A stretch of DNA of 64,000 nucleotides from Lateolabrax maculatus (Eukaryota; Chordata; Actinopteri; Acropomatiformes; Lateolabracidae). The translations under genes and the position numbers were made by a program. Position 1 is the first letter of the stretch; every line of letters begins with the position of its first letter. Where the stretch lies: NCBI GenBank assembly GCA_031216445.1, contig CM062218.1, forward strand, positions 3,857,001-3,921,000, read 5' to 3'. A model generated the notes under the pieces. The model made no database searches and was not told where the DNA came from. It worked only from the letters and a program-made list of their open reading frames with translations. Positions 11,020 to 23,939 of the stretch are shown here, piece by piece.

Positions 11020-14000
11020 ATAATTGTAACCTAACATTTGAAAGAAAGCTGCTTAAACAGGACGTTTTTCTGGAAAATCAAGGTTTTGGAAACCGCCTTC
11101 TTCTCCTGTGTGCACCAGAGAATACAGTTGTCATTTCATTGGCCGATGTTGACCTCGACGGTCTTCTCTCCCTTTTTGGGTGCAGTAAAGATCCGAATCT
11201 CTCGGGTGATCCGAGCAGCCAAACTTCTGTTTCAGTGCAACACTACTAATGCGTCTCTTGTCCTGTCAGTACTTGCATTGAAATCCTTTTTTTTTTTTTT
11301 TTTTTTTTACTGCTCTGAATACTGAATACTGAATACTTTTCTTGGGATGGTCGTCCCTTGACCTGAACTTGGTTTAAGTAGGAAACCAGTGCCTGAAAAC
11401 ATGAACTGTGCAGCCGGACGTGAAGCCAGACGGGGAGTTTTGTTTCCACAGACACTTGACTGGCGAGAGCTGCGTTAGCTCACCGCCAGTTAGTTTACAT
11501 TTTTATATTTCAGTCGCTTTTTTTTTTTTCATAAAGGAGAGGCAAGTGGGGGGTTGAGATGATATTTGTTTTGCTTGCTGTTCTATTTATGCATTGAATT
11601 AGTGAGCTGTGTGTTTGTACTCGACTGTTAGTGAGATGTGTGGACTGCAGAAGTTACAATAGAGATCGTCGACTTTTTTAAAAATTTCCCCTCTAAACAT
11701 ATTTCTATCTTTAGGTTTATATTTAAGTAAGTTAATATTTTAATTCAGACTGTATAGTTTCGAGATAGCTATTGGTTTGAATAAGGAATGCTGACAAAAC
11801 TTATACACAAATGTTTGAAGGGTAAGTTTAGGGAATCTATACTTTACTTACTGTCAACAAGTCCCATGAAAATACCAGATTTGTTGAGGGAGTATTAGGC
11901 TTTGGATACAGAGTTAACTAACATTTCTTATTCCTCTGTGCCACAGAGCCCCATTGTTGTCCACAAACTATTAAAAACACACAGATGAGCCACACTGTTG
12001 CAGTGGTGGACATCTTCCTTCATTATAATGAGTGGTTTAATGTCAAAATAGTCCCCAACAAATGCTCGTTGAGGGCGATTGCTAAGAACTACAGGGTCCA
12101 GCTGTTTGATTATTACTGAGCCTTTCTTTTTCTTTTTTTTTTTTTTAAATAAAACATTTGTGACCCATTTTTAAAGATTTTCATCTTCAGTAGGAGCCAG
12201 TGGGTTTGGGGCCCATAGTAGTGAGAGATGGACTGACTTAGTTTGATTTGTTGACATTAAGAAAAAGATAGAATAATGCCAGCTTAATCCTTTAAGTAGC
12301 TATAGCACAAAAATGTTTCCTGGTGATTCTGACACACTCAAAGCAAAGGAAGGGGAGTTAAGATCAAAGTTTCTCCTTAAATGCATCTCGAACAGGGTTG
12401 AGTCTCACCATGACACTGATGAATTCTGCCTGTGCCTCTGCTCAGCCCCGATAGCTGCGTTTATTCTCCTGGTCCTCACAGTTTAATCGCAGCCCAGTTT
12501 TTTATTTTAACCAAACCTGGCCCAGTTCAGGATCCTAAACACACGAGTCCAGTGACTAAATCTTTAAAATTGTCCTCAACAATTCTTTTTAAAACTTTTT
12601 TTTTTATTCTGACTCACACTGATTCACTTTCATACAAATAATAGAGTAGAAAGAATAAATTAAAGAGTTTTTAGTGCAGCTTTTACCTTTTTTGTTCCCT
12701 CCTGTCGATACACTGGGTATTCAGATAATATCTACACCCCTGCCGTATTTAGAACGAAGTCTGCATCTTTTTTTCTAGTTCTTGTAGGCGGTGTTAGACT
12801 GTTACACCTCCAGCATTGGATGGATGAGATTTTTTTTGTGACCATTATATATCGCTTCCTTTATTAAAACTATGACTTCTCCGGCTGGTCCCCATGTAAT
12901 GAAGCACTAGTTTGTTGATGGAAGTCTGGGCCTTTTTTTTTCTTCAACTTTTTAATCTTATAACAATCCCTGTTATCTTTTCCTCCTGAGTCCCATTTTT
13001 TACAAAAGGTGACCACAGAGGTGAACTGATATTTTGGGGTAAATAGTCTTTTCAAAGTTGGTAGAATGTAGACCTGGACTGTAGTTATCATAGCTACGAC
13101 CGACCGGGCCTCGTTTATACAGAGGAGGGATCCATCGTTCACTGTGAATCTTTTTCTTTTTTTTTTTTTTCATTTTTGATAATAAAATAAATAATACATT
13201 TTATTATAAATAGCCTCTGTGTTGCTGATTTTGATTTGTACTTGTTTTGAACTTTATATGTTGAATACATTTTGACAGTATGAAAAACTCCATTCCACAA
13301 AGGCTGCAGATTGATTTTATTTATTTTTAGTTATTGCAATTATGTAAAAGAGAGTCCCTCAAACCGCTACAAAGCTCATTTGTAGTTGTAGCCACAGATG
13401 CAGCGATCCCATCCACCAGATCAGTATTGATACTTTATTTAGTGGATCGGATATCGGCCATGACGTGATCGATTCACACCAAAAAAAACAAATGCATTTT
13501 TAGCAAACTTTTTATCAAATTTCAGGGTTTTTTAATCAGTTCATTCTATCTTGGCAGGCCTTAGAAATCCTTGTCCTCGTGTTCCCAATGAGGTGCACAG
13601 GTTTTAAATTTGGATAAAAGAGGTCGCTGGTGTCATGTCTCTGCTCGAGGTGTCGGGAGGTCAAGAAGTTGGATTGTTGCATCTGCAGTTGAAGCTTCTG
13701 TGTCGTATGCAATATTAACGTATTGCAAATGAACAGATCAACGCTGCAAATGTGTCTGAATATTGAGGCATTTAGACCCTGCAGCTGACTTTCACCTGTC
13801 CAGGTACCAGTCAGGCTTAAACCTGTGTAGCTTCTGTTGGTTTTAACCATAAAAAAAAATACCGTCCCAAGATTTATTTACATTTTTCGAGACTTGTACA
13901 GAGATGAAAGACAGAACAAAAGTCCCTTATTCGCACCAAATAATTTATTAATCCATTATTTTGATACAGGGCAGAGGTGAATATTGATGTACTGTAATTT

Positions 14001-14638
14001 ATTACATTATTAGTACCACTCAGGATTTACATAGAAATGTCTGTTAACGACTAATTTTCTGTCCAACAATCAACTGGTCAATCAGAAAACATGTAAGAAG
14101 TTGTGTGTGTCACATATTTTGTGGAATTTACAAAAATAATTAAAATACCTCAGTCTAGTTTTCAGCAGCAAGTGTGAGCTCTCTGTACTGATGCGTCCAT
14201 CTTTTCTTTGTCTTGATGAAGGAAAGTTCAGCTCTTCTATCACTCATTCAAACAAGACCTGGTGCAAGAGGAACCATGTGGTTGTAGTTCAGAGATTAGG
14301 TTTAGAGAACGGGGCCCTTAAACAAATTAAGAAACATGAACTCTCTTTCTCGTCTATTTTGTTGATTTATTGTCATAATTTAAGTATTTTAAGACATTCT
14401 GATTTAGGACATTTTTAAGGGCTGTGGAGATGATCAAATTATAAGAGCCTTTTTAAAAAAAAAAAAAAAGTTTTATATTAGCACTTTCCATAACATTAAC
14501 ACTGTGCAGACCACATGTTGAGGTTTTACTGATTATTTGAGGGATTTTAAGTGTCACAAAGCGTAAATTCTTGCAGTGCACGTCACAAAGCTGACTCTAA
14601 CTCAGATATAAACTGCTGTTCTTCCACTTAAATCCAGG

Positions 14639-14681
14639 TTTAACCTCCCCGTGTGAGTTTACGCGACACAGGGAGGTTAAA
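14639..14681. other. 43-nt perfect-stem hairpin
   Basis: TTTAACCTCCC at the left pairs with GGGAGGTTAAA at the right. After one C/A mismatch GTGT pairs with ACAC, leaving an 11-nt loop. The stem does not extend outward, so it is too short for a standard pre-miRNA. It lies in non-coding sequence, possibly in the zbtb22 3'-UTR. Confidence 0.5.
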
Positions 14682-15436
14682 TCTGACGCAAGCAGTCGCC
14701 TGAGTCTGATTGAGACTTTTCTGAACACAAAACCCCTCACTTTCTTCATGTGTTTGTGTTTGTTGAGGAATATAAACATACAAATAAATGTGCTCATCTT
14801 GTTCACGTACATTCAGTCTCAGGGAAAGTTCTCTATATGCAGGTTTAAACACTTCAGAGTGTGGGGCACACTTCAAATGGGTTAAACTCTTAAGGAAAGC
14901 ATTAGATTTACATTTCACGCCACATTTCTCTCACATTCTGCTTCTACAATCATCCTGTGTTTTCTCTGTAGCTGTTTCATCAGTGGAGTAACCAAACCGG
15001 AAACATTAACCACAAACACAACTGAAGCAGAGTCTTAGAGGAAACACTGGAGGTCACACTTCACAGAGAACTGCACACATACAAAAGCCAACAGTCCTTC
15101 CACTTAGTCCCAGCTCCAAACCTGCATATAAAAACATCCACACCCAGCCTTCACAGAAGGTAAAACATTCAGATCCTACATCTCTGTACGTAACTGGAAA
15201 TGTAAAACATCTCTGAAGGCATGCAAAATGTTTAAGAGGTCGTGTGTGATATTTCTTCCACCACTAACTGTCCTGTGCTGTAGCTACACTGGCACACTGA
15301 AGTTCGTTTGGTTTGGTTAAAGGATGTTAGACATACGAGTGAAACAATAACACAGCTACATATCTTCATAAACACACGGTTATCACATTGCTGCGGGTTT
15401 ACGTTACTATAATCTCTTAATCGCAGAACCACCTGT

Positions 15437-15455
15437 GGCCACAAGGGGGCGCACC
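15437..15455 (+). promoter_or_regulatory. CTCF-like binding motif
   Basis: The core CCACAAGGGGGCGCA at 15439-15453 agrees with the vertebrate CTCF core (CCANNAGGGGGCGC type). It lies between the convergent daxx and zbtb22 genes, a common place for an insulator or loop anchor. Occupancy cannot be judged from sequence. Confidence 0.5.
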
Positions 15456-18391
15456 TCTTTACAAAGCAAATACTAATCAAAGAAACGTTAAATTAAAGGC
15501 TGCTTGACTTATTTTATCACAAATAATGACACTTTTCTCTTAGAAAAAAAGAAGAGGAAGAGCAGGTGGTGATATTAAAAGTTAATTTAAGGTTAAGGTC
15601 AAAGATGAATTCAATGGGATAAATATTCTTCACAAAACAAACCATGTTTTTTTATGTTACATTTGTTTGAAATCATGTAACTAATATTGTTTCTATTGTT
15701 AGATTAAATGATTTCAAACAGAATTAATTACCCTTACGTGCTGGTAAGGCACCTGAACATATTTCAGAAATGTTGGCAAGATGACGAATACAACTTCCTT
15801 TACAAACATTAATGGAAAAATAAAGGCAGGAAGTTATTTATACTGTGCAGTGTGACATCCCTCATCAGTAGTTGTACCGGTGCATGTTCAGTATGGTCCC
15901 TAAACGCACCACACAGTACTGATAGGTATAGATACAGCACAGAACTAATTGTGTATTTTAACGCCAGCAGAAGAGAACACGAGGAAACAGAAACTATGAG
16001 GTTCAAAGTAAACCATCTGTTCTGTGTTTCAGTGAAGCATCTTGAGAGCAGGTTCATCTTGGTTTTACTGTGAATCAACAATGATGAACTTCAAGTCCTG
16101 AGATCCCACAAGTGACTAATATTAACAGCCTTTCCCCAAATATTAATTGATCAGCAGTGTTTATAATTATTGTATTATTATTATTTTTAAGAATATCAGA
16201 TTAATTGTTCACAACGTGTCTAAAAAGTAATGAGTAATGTCCTTTTCAAGTTACTAGAACAAAAGTGACACACCTACAAATGACATCCTATTTTCTTAGA
16301 CCATTATTTACCAAAGGTGTTAAACTTTCAACAATCTGAATATTGATCGTTAGAAGAATGCAAATCGACCGACTGAACCACTAAATGTTTAGTATTTTCA
16401 CCTGATGCTTTTTTTATTAAGAGTATGAACATTGTCACTGAAACACGTTTTGTCTTTCAACTAATCAATCATTAGTTTTTAAATAACTGCCACTGTTACT
16501 CAAAATGTAGCAAAAAAGGAAACACAATATTCAGGATGTTCAGGACAAGTCAGATATTTACTTTTGCATTTTCCTGGAATAACAGTTTTCTTCAGGTGGT
16601 TCCAAAAACTGAAATCCAAACATTGATGAACTTAACTCCACCTGAAATCTTTAAATATCAATCTGCTTACCTCTAATGAAAAATAAAGAGGCAAAACTTC
16701 TCAACTTTTACAAACTTTTGGGAGGTCAGGACCTGTGTGACTCAAGGATGCTTTTAAAATGAATGCAGGAAGAAGCTCCACCAGCGGGAAATAAAGCAAT
16801 TCAAAGCCAAAGAATATCACACGAAGAAGAAAATTAAACGTAACGCACTTTTCATTAAAAAAATGTTGTAATGTAAAAAAGAATAAAACAAATAAAAGCT
16901 ACTGAAAAAAGAGGTTTTCTTTTCATTTGGGTCCATAACTTGAGGAGGTACACTTGTAAACACACTATACTCTGTATAGCTTAGATAAGACCACTTTCTA
17001 CCGTTGTTAGGTTTTAAAACTCTTCATTGAACTGAACTTGGGTACGATGGTGTTCGGGGAACCCAGTGCAGAACACTTTCAAAAACTGTCTCTCCAACCG
17101 ACTGACTCCTTCCAAAGCAGACCAGACGGCAGCAAACGCATCAGTATTACATCTTAGTAATTGTTCCAGGTCTGATAAGTAAACGACATATATTTCTATA
17201 TATTTACAGTAATAATATACTTCTCAAAGCACGAGAACTCTGTGAACAACAAGAAAGTGAAAGCAGGTAACAGCAGCAGATTAATCGCCTCCTGCTTTTA
17301 AAGCTCCAGAGGGGAAGAGCTCATCAGTTCAGGTAGTGTTTATGTTTGCGTAGGGCCGGACCATGTTGGAAAAGAGATCAACACTTCATCTCTAAGTTTT
17401 GAAAAGCTAATCCGAGTGAGGCTCAAGGCTGTGCAAGCTGATAAACGAGCAGCCGAAAGACGAAATTGTTCCTGTCTGGTGAATATCGCTCCCTGTGTGC
17501 ACGTCTGGGATCTATCAGGGTGATAGATGACAAATTATTGTGCCTTTTACTGTATCCAGGATGGGCCTCAAGCAAAGCAGCACCGTAGTATCATCTAAAA
17601 CAACATGGCAGTACTGACAGTTAGTCTGTTAGGTGGGAAAAGATGAACCACTGCTGCTGTACGAAAAAAAAAACAACACAAATCTGCAACTGTAGCTCGT
17701 TCTTTTCTTAGTTGAATTATGAATTATGTGCTGAGTACGTTTTTCTCTTCCAGATTTGTGTTTTTTTTTTCTTTTTTAATTCAAACCATATGACAATGAT
17801 ACATTACAATACAATACTGCAGAAAATCACAGCCATTTCTCTACTCTACTGATACTATAATGTTGCCACAGAAGGTAACAGTGAAGACTGTCTTTTCATT
17901 TTTGGTTTCCTCTCGACCCGCACAGCATTCTTCCACAAAACCAAAAGAAAAATAAAACTTTAACATCTCGGATATTTGAAACGATAGCTTACTCACTGAG
18001 ACAAAAGGTCCGTTTTTAATGAGGCCACTTTTCGGAGGCGAGTTTCCTAAAGTCGTCTGCGGTAACGAGAATTGCGGATAATTTAAGATGCCATCAGCAC
18101 GACCACAAGTCTGTTTCAGAAACTTCACGGCACAACAGTCGACTCCAAGTCCCATTTTTCTATAAACACTTACAGGTTTTTCAGGTTGTGCGTCCAACGG
18201 GAGCCTCGCTTTTGGACTCTCTCTCGACAAAGTACGCACTTCCTGTTTGAAATGCTGAGTGCTGGCAGTTGAAGGTGTCTCAGCAGAGCACCGCGCTTCT
18301 CCACAATGTCGTAAAAACAGCAGCAGGAACGAGAAGCGTGACCGTCTGCTCAGAAAAGAGGCACCCGTTGAACATGACACGCAGTTTTGGT

Positions 18392-21300
18392 TTAAGTCAC
18401 GCTACTATCATTGGCACTGACTTCACACACGTCTTCATCACACACGCTTCGACCCAACCCGAGGCCGCCGAACATCCCTGATCCCTGACCTGGACTCTGA
18501 GAGATGACCCCTAGGAGCGCCCCCGCAGCCGTCATGCTGCTCAGAACAGAGCTGCTGCTGCTGTTGCTCACGCTGCTGTTACTGCCGCCGCTTCCCGTGG
18601 CTGGGACGCCGGCGTGCTGCGGCGACAGGACAGAGGCGGAAAGATGCGGCGAAGGAACGGACACTCCTCCTCTCCCCCCGCCTCCCGGAATCCCTCCCTG
18701 TCCTCCCTCGCCTGCAGACAGGAGGAGGTGGGGGGAGGAAATCAAATCTGGCCCGTCCTCACCTCCACCCCCTCCTCTTCTCCCTCCCTCGCCACTGCTC
18801 CCGCCCTCGCCGCTCTCTGCCAGCCCGCTGCGCCTCTCGCAGTGCGAGCGGTGCCTCATGAAGCTGTCGCGCCACATGAACTTCTTGCCGCAGCCGAGGC
18901 AGTCGTACGGCTTCAGGCCCGTGTGCGTCTTCATGTGCTCTGTGAGGTGATGCTTCATCTTGAACTTCTTGGCGCAGACGGGGCAGTGGAAGGGCCTCAG
19001 GTCCAGGTGCATGTTGATGTGGCGGTCCCTCATGCTCTTGTGAGTGAAGGTCTTCCCGCAGTGGCACATAAACACTTTCCCCGAACCGCCCGTGCTGCTG
19101 TTACTGCCGCCGCTCCCGTTTCCGCCTCCGATCCCGCCGCTGTCCATGCCATCGACTCCCAAGCCGCCCTGCAGGTGGACCGCCCCGTGCTCCAGGCCGG
19201 GGCCTTTGAACGAGGCTCCTCCGATCATACCACCTGCCATCCCCAGGGGAGGGGCGGCACCGTCCAGAGAGAGACCGGAGGCCTGGCTGTAGAGGAGGAT
19301 CTGGTTCCCCTGCATGTCCAGGGGGAAGAGCTGGGCCCGGGCCGTGGCTGCAGACTGGACCTGGCCCAGCAGCGCTGAAACGGCCCGGTTAGCGCTCTGG
19401 CTCTGACCCGCTGCGCTGTCGTGAAGGTGCTGAGCTAAAGTCTGGTCCATTAAACTGCCTTCAAACTTGAGGTAGTCTTCTGAAGACTGGCAGTAGTCCA
19501 CCTGGAGACAGACAGGGAGGGTTTTTTGTTTAGATCTGTGATGAATACAAAAAAGTAAATAAAAATTAACCTACTCATGGAGCCGATTTGCTGCCATTTG
19601 CTGCATCAGGACAGCGCCTGCATGTTGGACAGGCGGTTTAGCAGATTGCATGCGCAAGTCTCATATCCTGCGTGAATCTAGAAAAAGTGTCTACATTTAA
19701 AATAATATACTTATTTTGCACATCACCCAGGCTCAGATGGCTGTATTTCTGTTTCACCTGAAAAAAGAAGCTGCTTTAGTTTGAGCCTCTTCCTGAACAA
19801 TTTGAAATGTTGCATCCCCTGGTGGTGATATAAAAAGTCACAGCATCAACTCTTTCTGCTGCCTGCCGTCTCCAGAGTGTTTGTTTCCGCTCACCTGTGA
19901 GTCCATGTCGCTCTCAGCTCTGCCTCCCAGCTCGGCCGAAAGGCTCCTGACGTTGGAGATGTTGAAGTCGCTTCTCTCCCTCTCTCTGGCCAGCTCCATC
20001 TCCCTCTCGTCCTCGTCCTCCTCGTCTTCTCCTCCCTCCTCCCCGGACACCACGATGAGGTCGTCGTCCTCCATGCGCTCGGTTTTCACCACCACCCACT
20101 GTTTACGAGGCATGATGCTGGGCTGGCTGTAGGTGGGACGCTTCTGCGGCGCCAACGCCACCGAGTCCTCCCCGTCCTTTCGATTGAGACATTTCACATT
20201 TTAATACAGTTAATGACGGAGGTCTTGTCTTTGTTGTCAGTGAAAACTTTGGATTTTCAGAATATCAGAATCTGAGGATCAATGAAAAGCAGCTTGACAA
20301 CAATACATTGTCAAGTGTTTAAAACGTGTTTCACAAACCTTACAAAGCCTGAAAAGGACCAACGCTGGGTTTAAACCAAACTAAATGATGAGGAAGATTT
20401 ATAAATATTTCATTTTGGATATTTTAGGACACAGAATCTTAAAACAGAGCTCCTGCTGATGAGGTGCAAAAGCAAAAAAAGTATATTTTTGCATGATTAT
20501 CTCCATCCATACATTTATAATATTTCATTTAAATGTGTAATAATATCCAAATAATGACAACAATAAGTGACTACTGTAAACATAATAAGTAATCTCCTTT
20601 TATATAACAGCTTCAGGTTTTATATTGTCAGCTGGAAGACAGAACAAGAGAAATGAAATACTTCAGAGAGTTTCCTCTCTAGAAGTTGTTTCATGGCTGT
20701 GGGACCAAAAGAAACTGTGTTCTGCTCATGAGGAACATACTTTTTATCAGTTATTAACGGACAGTAACATTTCTGTTTAATTTAAAGGTGCATTAGTGTC
20801 GGTTGCTCTCGTCTCACCTGATAGGAAGACACGCCAAAGCTGTCGCTGACCCCAACTTCCTGCTCGGACACTGAGCTCATTTTCTTCCTCCTCCCGCTGC
20901 CTCCTCCTCTCCCTCTCTTCCTTTGGTGGTACAGCACCTCCTCCTCTTCCTCCTCCACTTCCTCCTCCTCTTCCTCAATAAGGAAGGCTTCCTCTCCTCC
21001 CGACGGGGTGCAGTAGCTGGGGGTGTTGCTTGCCCCGCCGCCGTCCACCGAAGCCCCAGCTGCTGCTGCTCCGCTTCCTCCGAAGCCGCTCCCGTCCCTG
21101 GGGCTGAAGTAGTTGGTGCTGCTGGGAGACTGGCTCTCGCTCACCGAGGGGCGGCTGGGAGGCTGGGAGGCACGCTGGGGCTCTGTGGACCCCGCCACCT
21201 GGGCCTGACCTCCGCCGACGCCACCATCACCACCAGCTCCATTACCAACGCCCGCACCACCGTTGCCGTTGCTGCTGCTGCACCCGAGGTTTGCCGACCC

Positions 21301-22464
21301 TCCGCCTCCTCCGACACTGGCTCCGTCCTGCCCGCCGCCACCACCGCCACCGCCTCCTCCGCTGCTCCCTCCCCCAGCCCGGCCCTCCTTCAGCAGCTCG
21401 GTGCACTTGTCCACGATGTGCCACATCTGCAGGACGCTGCCCACCGTGAGGTAGTTGACGATGTCCTCGCGCAGCATCCGCAGCTGGCCGGTGTAGGCGC
21501 AGCTCAGCACGCTCTCAAACGCCAGCGGGTCCATTACAGCCGGGATGGAGACTGTAGACATGTTCTTCAGTAGCACCTGGGCGTGTGTGGAGAACGAAAT
21601 ATACCACAATAACATGTGTCAGAGATTTGTCCTGCCTCTCCCCGGGTCTCTTACTTCTCATCCACACTCCTCATGGTGTTAAATTAACCAACTGGTCACA
21701 GTCCAAATCCAAGTTAATTTATGCCATCGACCGGCACTAACTCTGTCTGCCAGCCCCTCAGACGGGTAACTGGGGTCTGAAACTACCTCCCGCCAAGTCT
21801 CAGTAGAAAGCTTTCTTGAAACAGAATAATTAATTAATTAATCATAAAAAAATGAAAATAAAGACACATAATTCAAGCGTCTGAAGCTGCCGTCACGCCG
21901 CAGGCCTTTATTCTCAATTCTCAGTGAGCACTTATATCTGATTAATCTGAATGTCTATTCATACCTATTTCTTAGCAAGAAATACTAAGACGCAGATCAG
22001 TTTGAACCCATTTTCACACAGATTTTATGTCTCTGGAGCATCTAAACTTGTGTCTTGCTGCAATAAAGCCCTGATGACTGTAATTTACAGTAAATTCAGT
22101 CCTCCATAAATCTTGAGGTGGGAGAAACTAACAAGAAAAAATTATTGTAAAAGTAACTGATAACAATATAAGCTGACGCTGTGACTCCATGTGTTCACAC
22201 TGATTGGAAAAGCACTCCCACCTGGTCGTGGAAGTAGGGCGAGGAGGCGGCCAGGACGCAGCGATGGGCTTTGAACACATGTCCCTGGACGTGGATGGAG
22301 AGGTCACAGAGCCGGCCGTCTTCTCTCTGCCGGTTCAGGCTGTCCAGCACCGAGGCCTGAGCGCTGGGGAAGCACACCTGCACCACCGAGCCAGATGTGT
22401 CGCCGGGAGCCGAGCTGCTGCTGCTGCTGCTGCTGCTTCCCACTTCCATGGGCAGGGACTGCAT
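18392..22464 (-). CDS. zbtb22: Zbtb22, BTB/POZ zinc-finger transcription factor
   Basis: Four coding exons in transcript order: 22464-22222, 21576-20818, 20176-19895, 19501-18392, in phase, 797 residues. The N-terminal BTB/POZ domain (residues about 30-145) spans the first junction, with DGRLCDLSIHVQG, VLAASSPYFHDQ and LTVGSVLQMWHIVDKCTELL, a close match to ZBTB22. The middle is low-complexity: poly-Gly, Ser-rich, and a Glu run before RKRGRGGG. Three zinc fingers follow at residues 571-649. The first has the unusual CHC spacing (one residue between cysteines) known from ZBTB22, the second contains KMKHHLTEHMKTH, and the third is C2HC-like (MRHRSHC). A predicted nuclear DNA-binding regulator. 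The ATG directly follows an acceptor (TCTCCCACCCAG), so a noncoding 5' exon exists. The acceptor of coding exon 3 (CAATCGAAAG) has almost no pyrimidine tract, so that boundary is the least certain. Confidence 0.93.
18830..19075 (-). other. zbtb22: Three-finger DNA-binding domain of Zbtb22
   Basis: Sub-feature of the last exon. Fingers start VFMCHCGKTF, FHCPVCAKKF and YDCLGCGKKF, joined by LDLRP and TGLKP linkers. The first linker departs from the usual TGEKP. The arrangement equals the ZBTB22 C-terminal domain. The rest of the exon is Gly/Ser-rich and probably disordered. Confidence 0.85.
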
Positions 22465-23939
22465 CTGGGTGGGAGAAAAGCTTTCATGACTCCCAGGTTT
22501 GGCCGTTAAATTGCATTTTTAGATAGAATTTGTCTGCTTTTTCCTGGTTTGTTACTGTTAAATTAGTGCAGGATGTTCTGTCCAGGCCACAGTCGAGTCT
22601 GATGAAAAGATGCGAGATGAAAAGTGTATCGCAGAGAGGGAGAACTTGTTCTGATATCCAAATATTATACATCATCATATCTGTTTAGGTATGAAAATCC
22701 CTTGATTAAAAGTCACATGAATGCCATTCTTTGTAGTGGTAATTTAGGCAAAATTATAAATTCAGTGTTTTAAAAATCCCAAAATACAGTTAGATAGATA
22801 CTTAATTAAGGAGATTTAGTTAAAACAGGTACAATCTAAGACAGCAGCCCTGCAGTAAATCCTAACTTCATTAAGGTTAGAATGGTTAGTTTTTGTTCTA
22901 AAACGTTTTAGAGAGGTTTAGTCTATAAAACATCAAAAAATGTCCAACTTAGTTTCCGTGGTGTTGAAGGTTTAAAACTCTAAAAGTTTTGTTTTATCAG
23001 ATCAACAGTCTAGAAACCAAAAGATATTTAGTTTACAGTGAAATTAAACTGAGAAAAACAGCAAATCCTCACAGTGAAGAAGCCGCAAACAGGGGAAAAA
23101 AACCGACTCTAAACAAATTATTGACCACATTGTTACTTAAAAAAGACTAAATTCACTGCAAATCAATCCTACTTGAGGCAGTCAAGAAGGAACCTGAAGG
23201 CTCTTGTTTGAAGTCTCTTTGTTAGAGCTCAGTGATGCTCACAGTGCGTCTTTGTGCCGCCAGTTTTCCTGCTTCATGTCACTCAATGCAGCGACAACAA
23301 GCTGCACATTATGTACATTTCTTAAAACCCATTTTACAGACTCGCTTTTATGTGATGCCATCTTTTTATTGCTTTTATTATCTGTATATATTTATATTTT
23401 AATGTTTTAATGTTTTTATTGTCTTTTATCTCTTTTATCCTTCATCATCCTTTTGTCTTCTCTCATCAACGTTTTTCAGTGTTTTGTCTCCTTTTTCTGA
23501 ATTTTAACTTTCCCTTAATTTTATCTTGCCTTGTTTTTATTGATCTGTTTGGCTTCCTGTTGTCATATTGCCTTCTGAGTATCCTGATTTTGCACTTTGT
23601 TAAACTCTGTTTTTAAAAGGTGCTACATAAATAAAGTTATTATGATTATTTACAGCTTAGTTATGTGCATTTAATATCTATTTTATGTCATGCACCACAT
23701 GGGTTATATACGCATATATATATATAAAGAGATATATAGATATATGTATATATGTATAGATATATTAGACTGTCCCTGCACTCATGACACCATGGCACAT
23801 TTGAACAGGCTGCACAGCACAATTATAGGAATAAAAATCTCACATCAACAGTGTGATTTTTGTACTTTACACAAGCAAAGAGAAACATTAATGAATCTTC
23901 GCTGCTGTTTTGTTGGTAAATCAACAGCTGAAGTCCAAA
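22465..23939. other. zbtb22 5' intron, no gene seen
   Basis: AT-rich intronic sequence between the putative noncoding exon and the first coding exon of zbtb22. It contains a short TA-rich microsatellite near 23712-23765 and several stop-rich short ORFs. Nothing else was recognised. Confidence 0.5.

Larger units (their letters stand above)
10695..18391. other. Convergent intergenic region between daxx and zbtb22
   Basis: About 7.7 kb without a recognisable gene. It must contain the daxx 3'-UTR (plus strand) and the zbtb22 3'-UTR (minus strand). A possible minus-strand poly(A) signal for zbtb22 reads TTTAAT on the plus strand at 17775-17780 (ATTAAA on the transcript strand), about 0.6 kb past its stop. 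Homopolymer T or A tracts occur at 11288-11309, 12130-12146, 13153-13170 and 14454-14469. ORFs are short and lack family resemblance. A repeat-like GATCGGATATCGGCC phrase at 13400-13480 suggests an old interspersed repeat fragment. Confidence 0.6.

Noticed and set aside
18614..19378. Plus-strand ORF of 254 codons
   Set aside because: It is antisense to the last zbtb22 exon, whose zinc fingers are plainly coding on the minus strand; GC-rich codons leave few stops in the opposite frame.
20923..21573. Plus-strand ORF of 216 codons
   Set aside because: Antisense shadow of the zbtb22 exon 20818-21576 with its Gly/Glu-rich repeats; no family resemblance.
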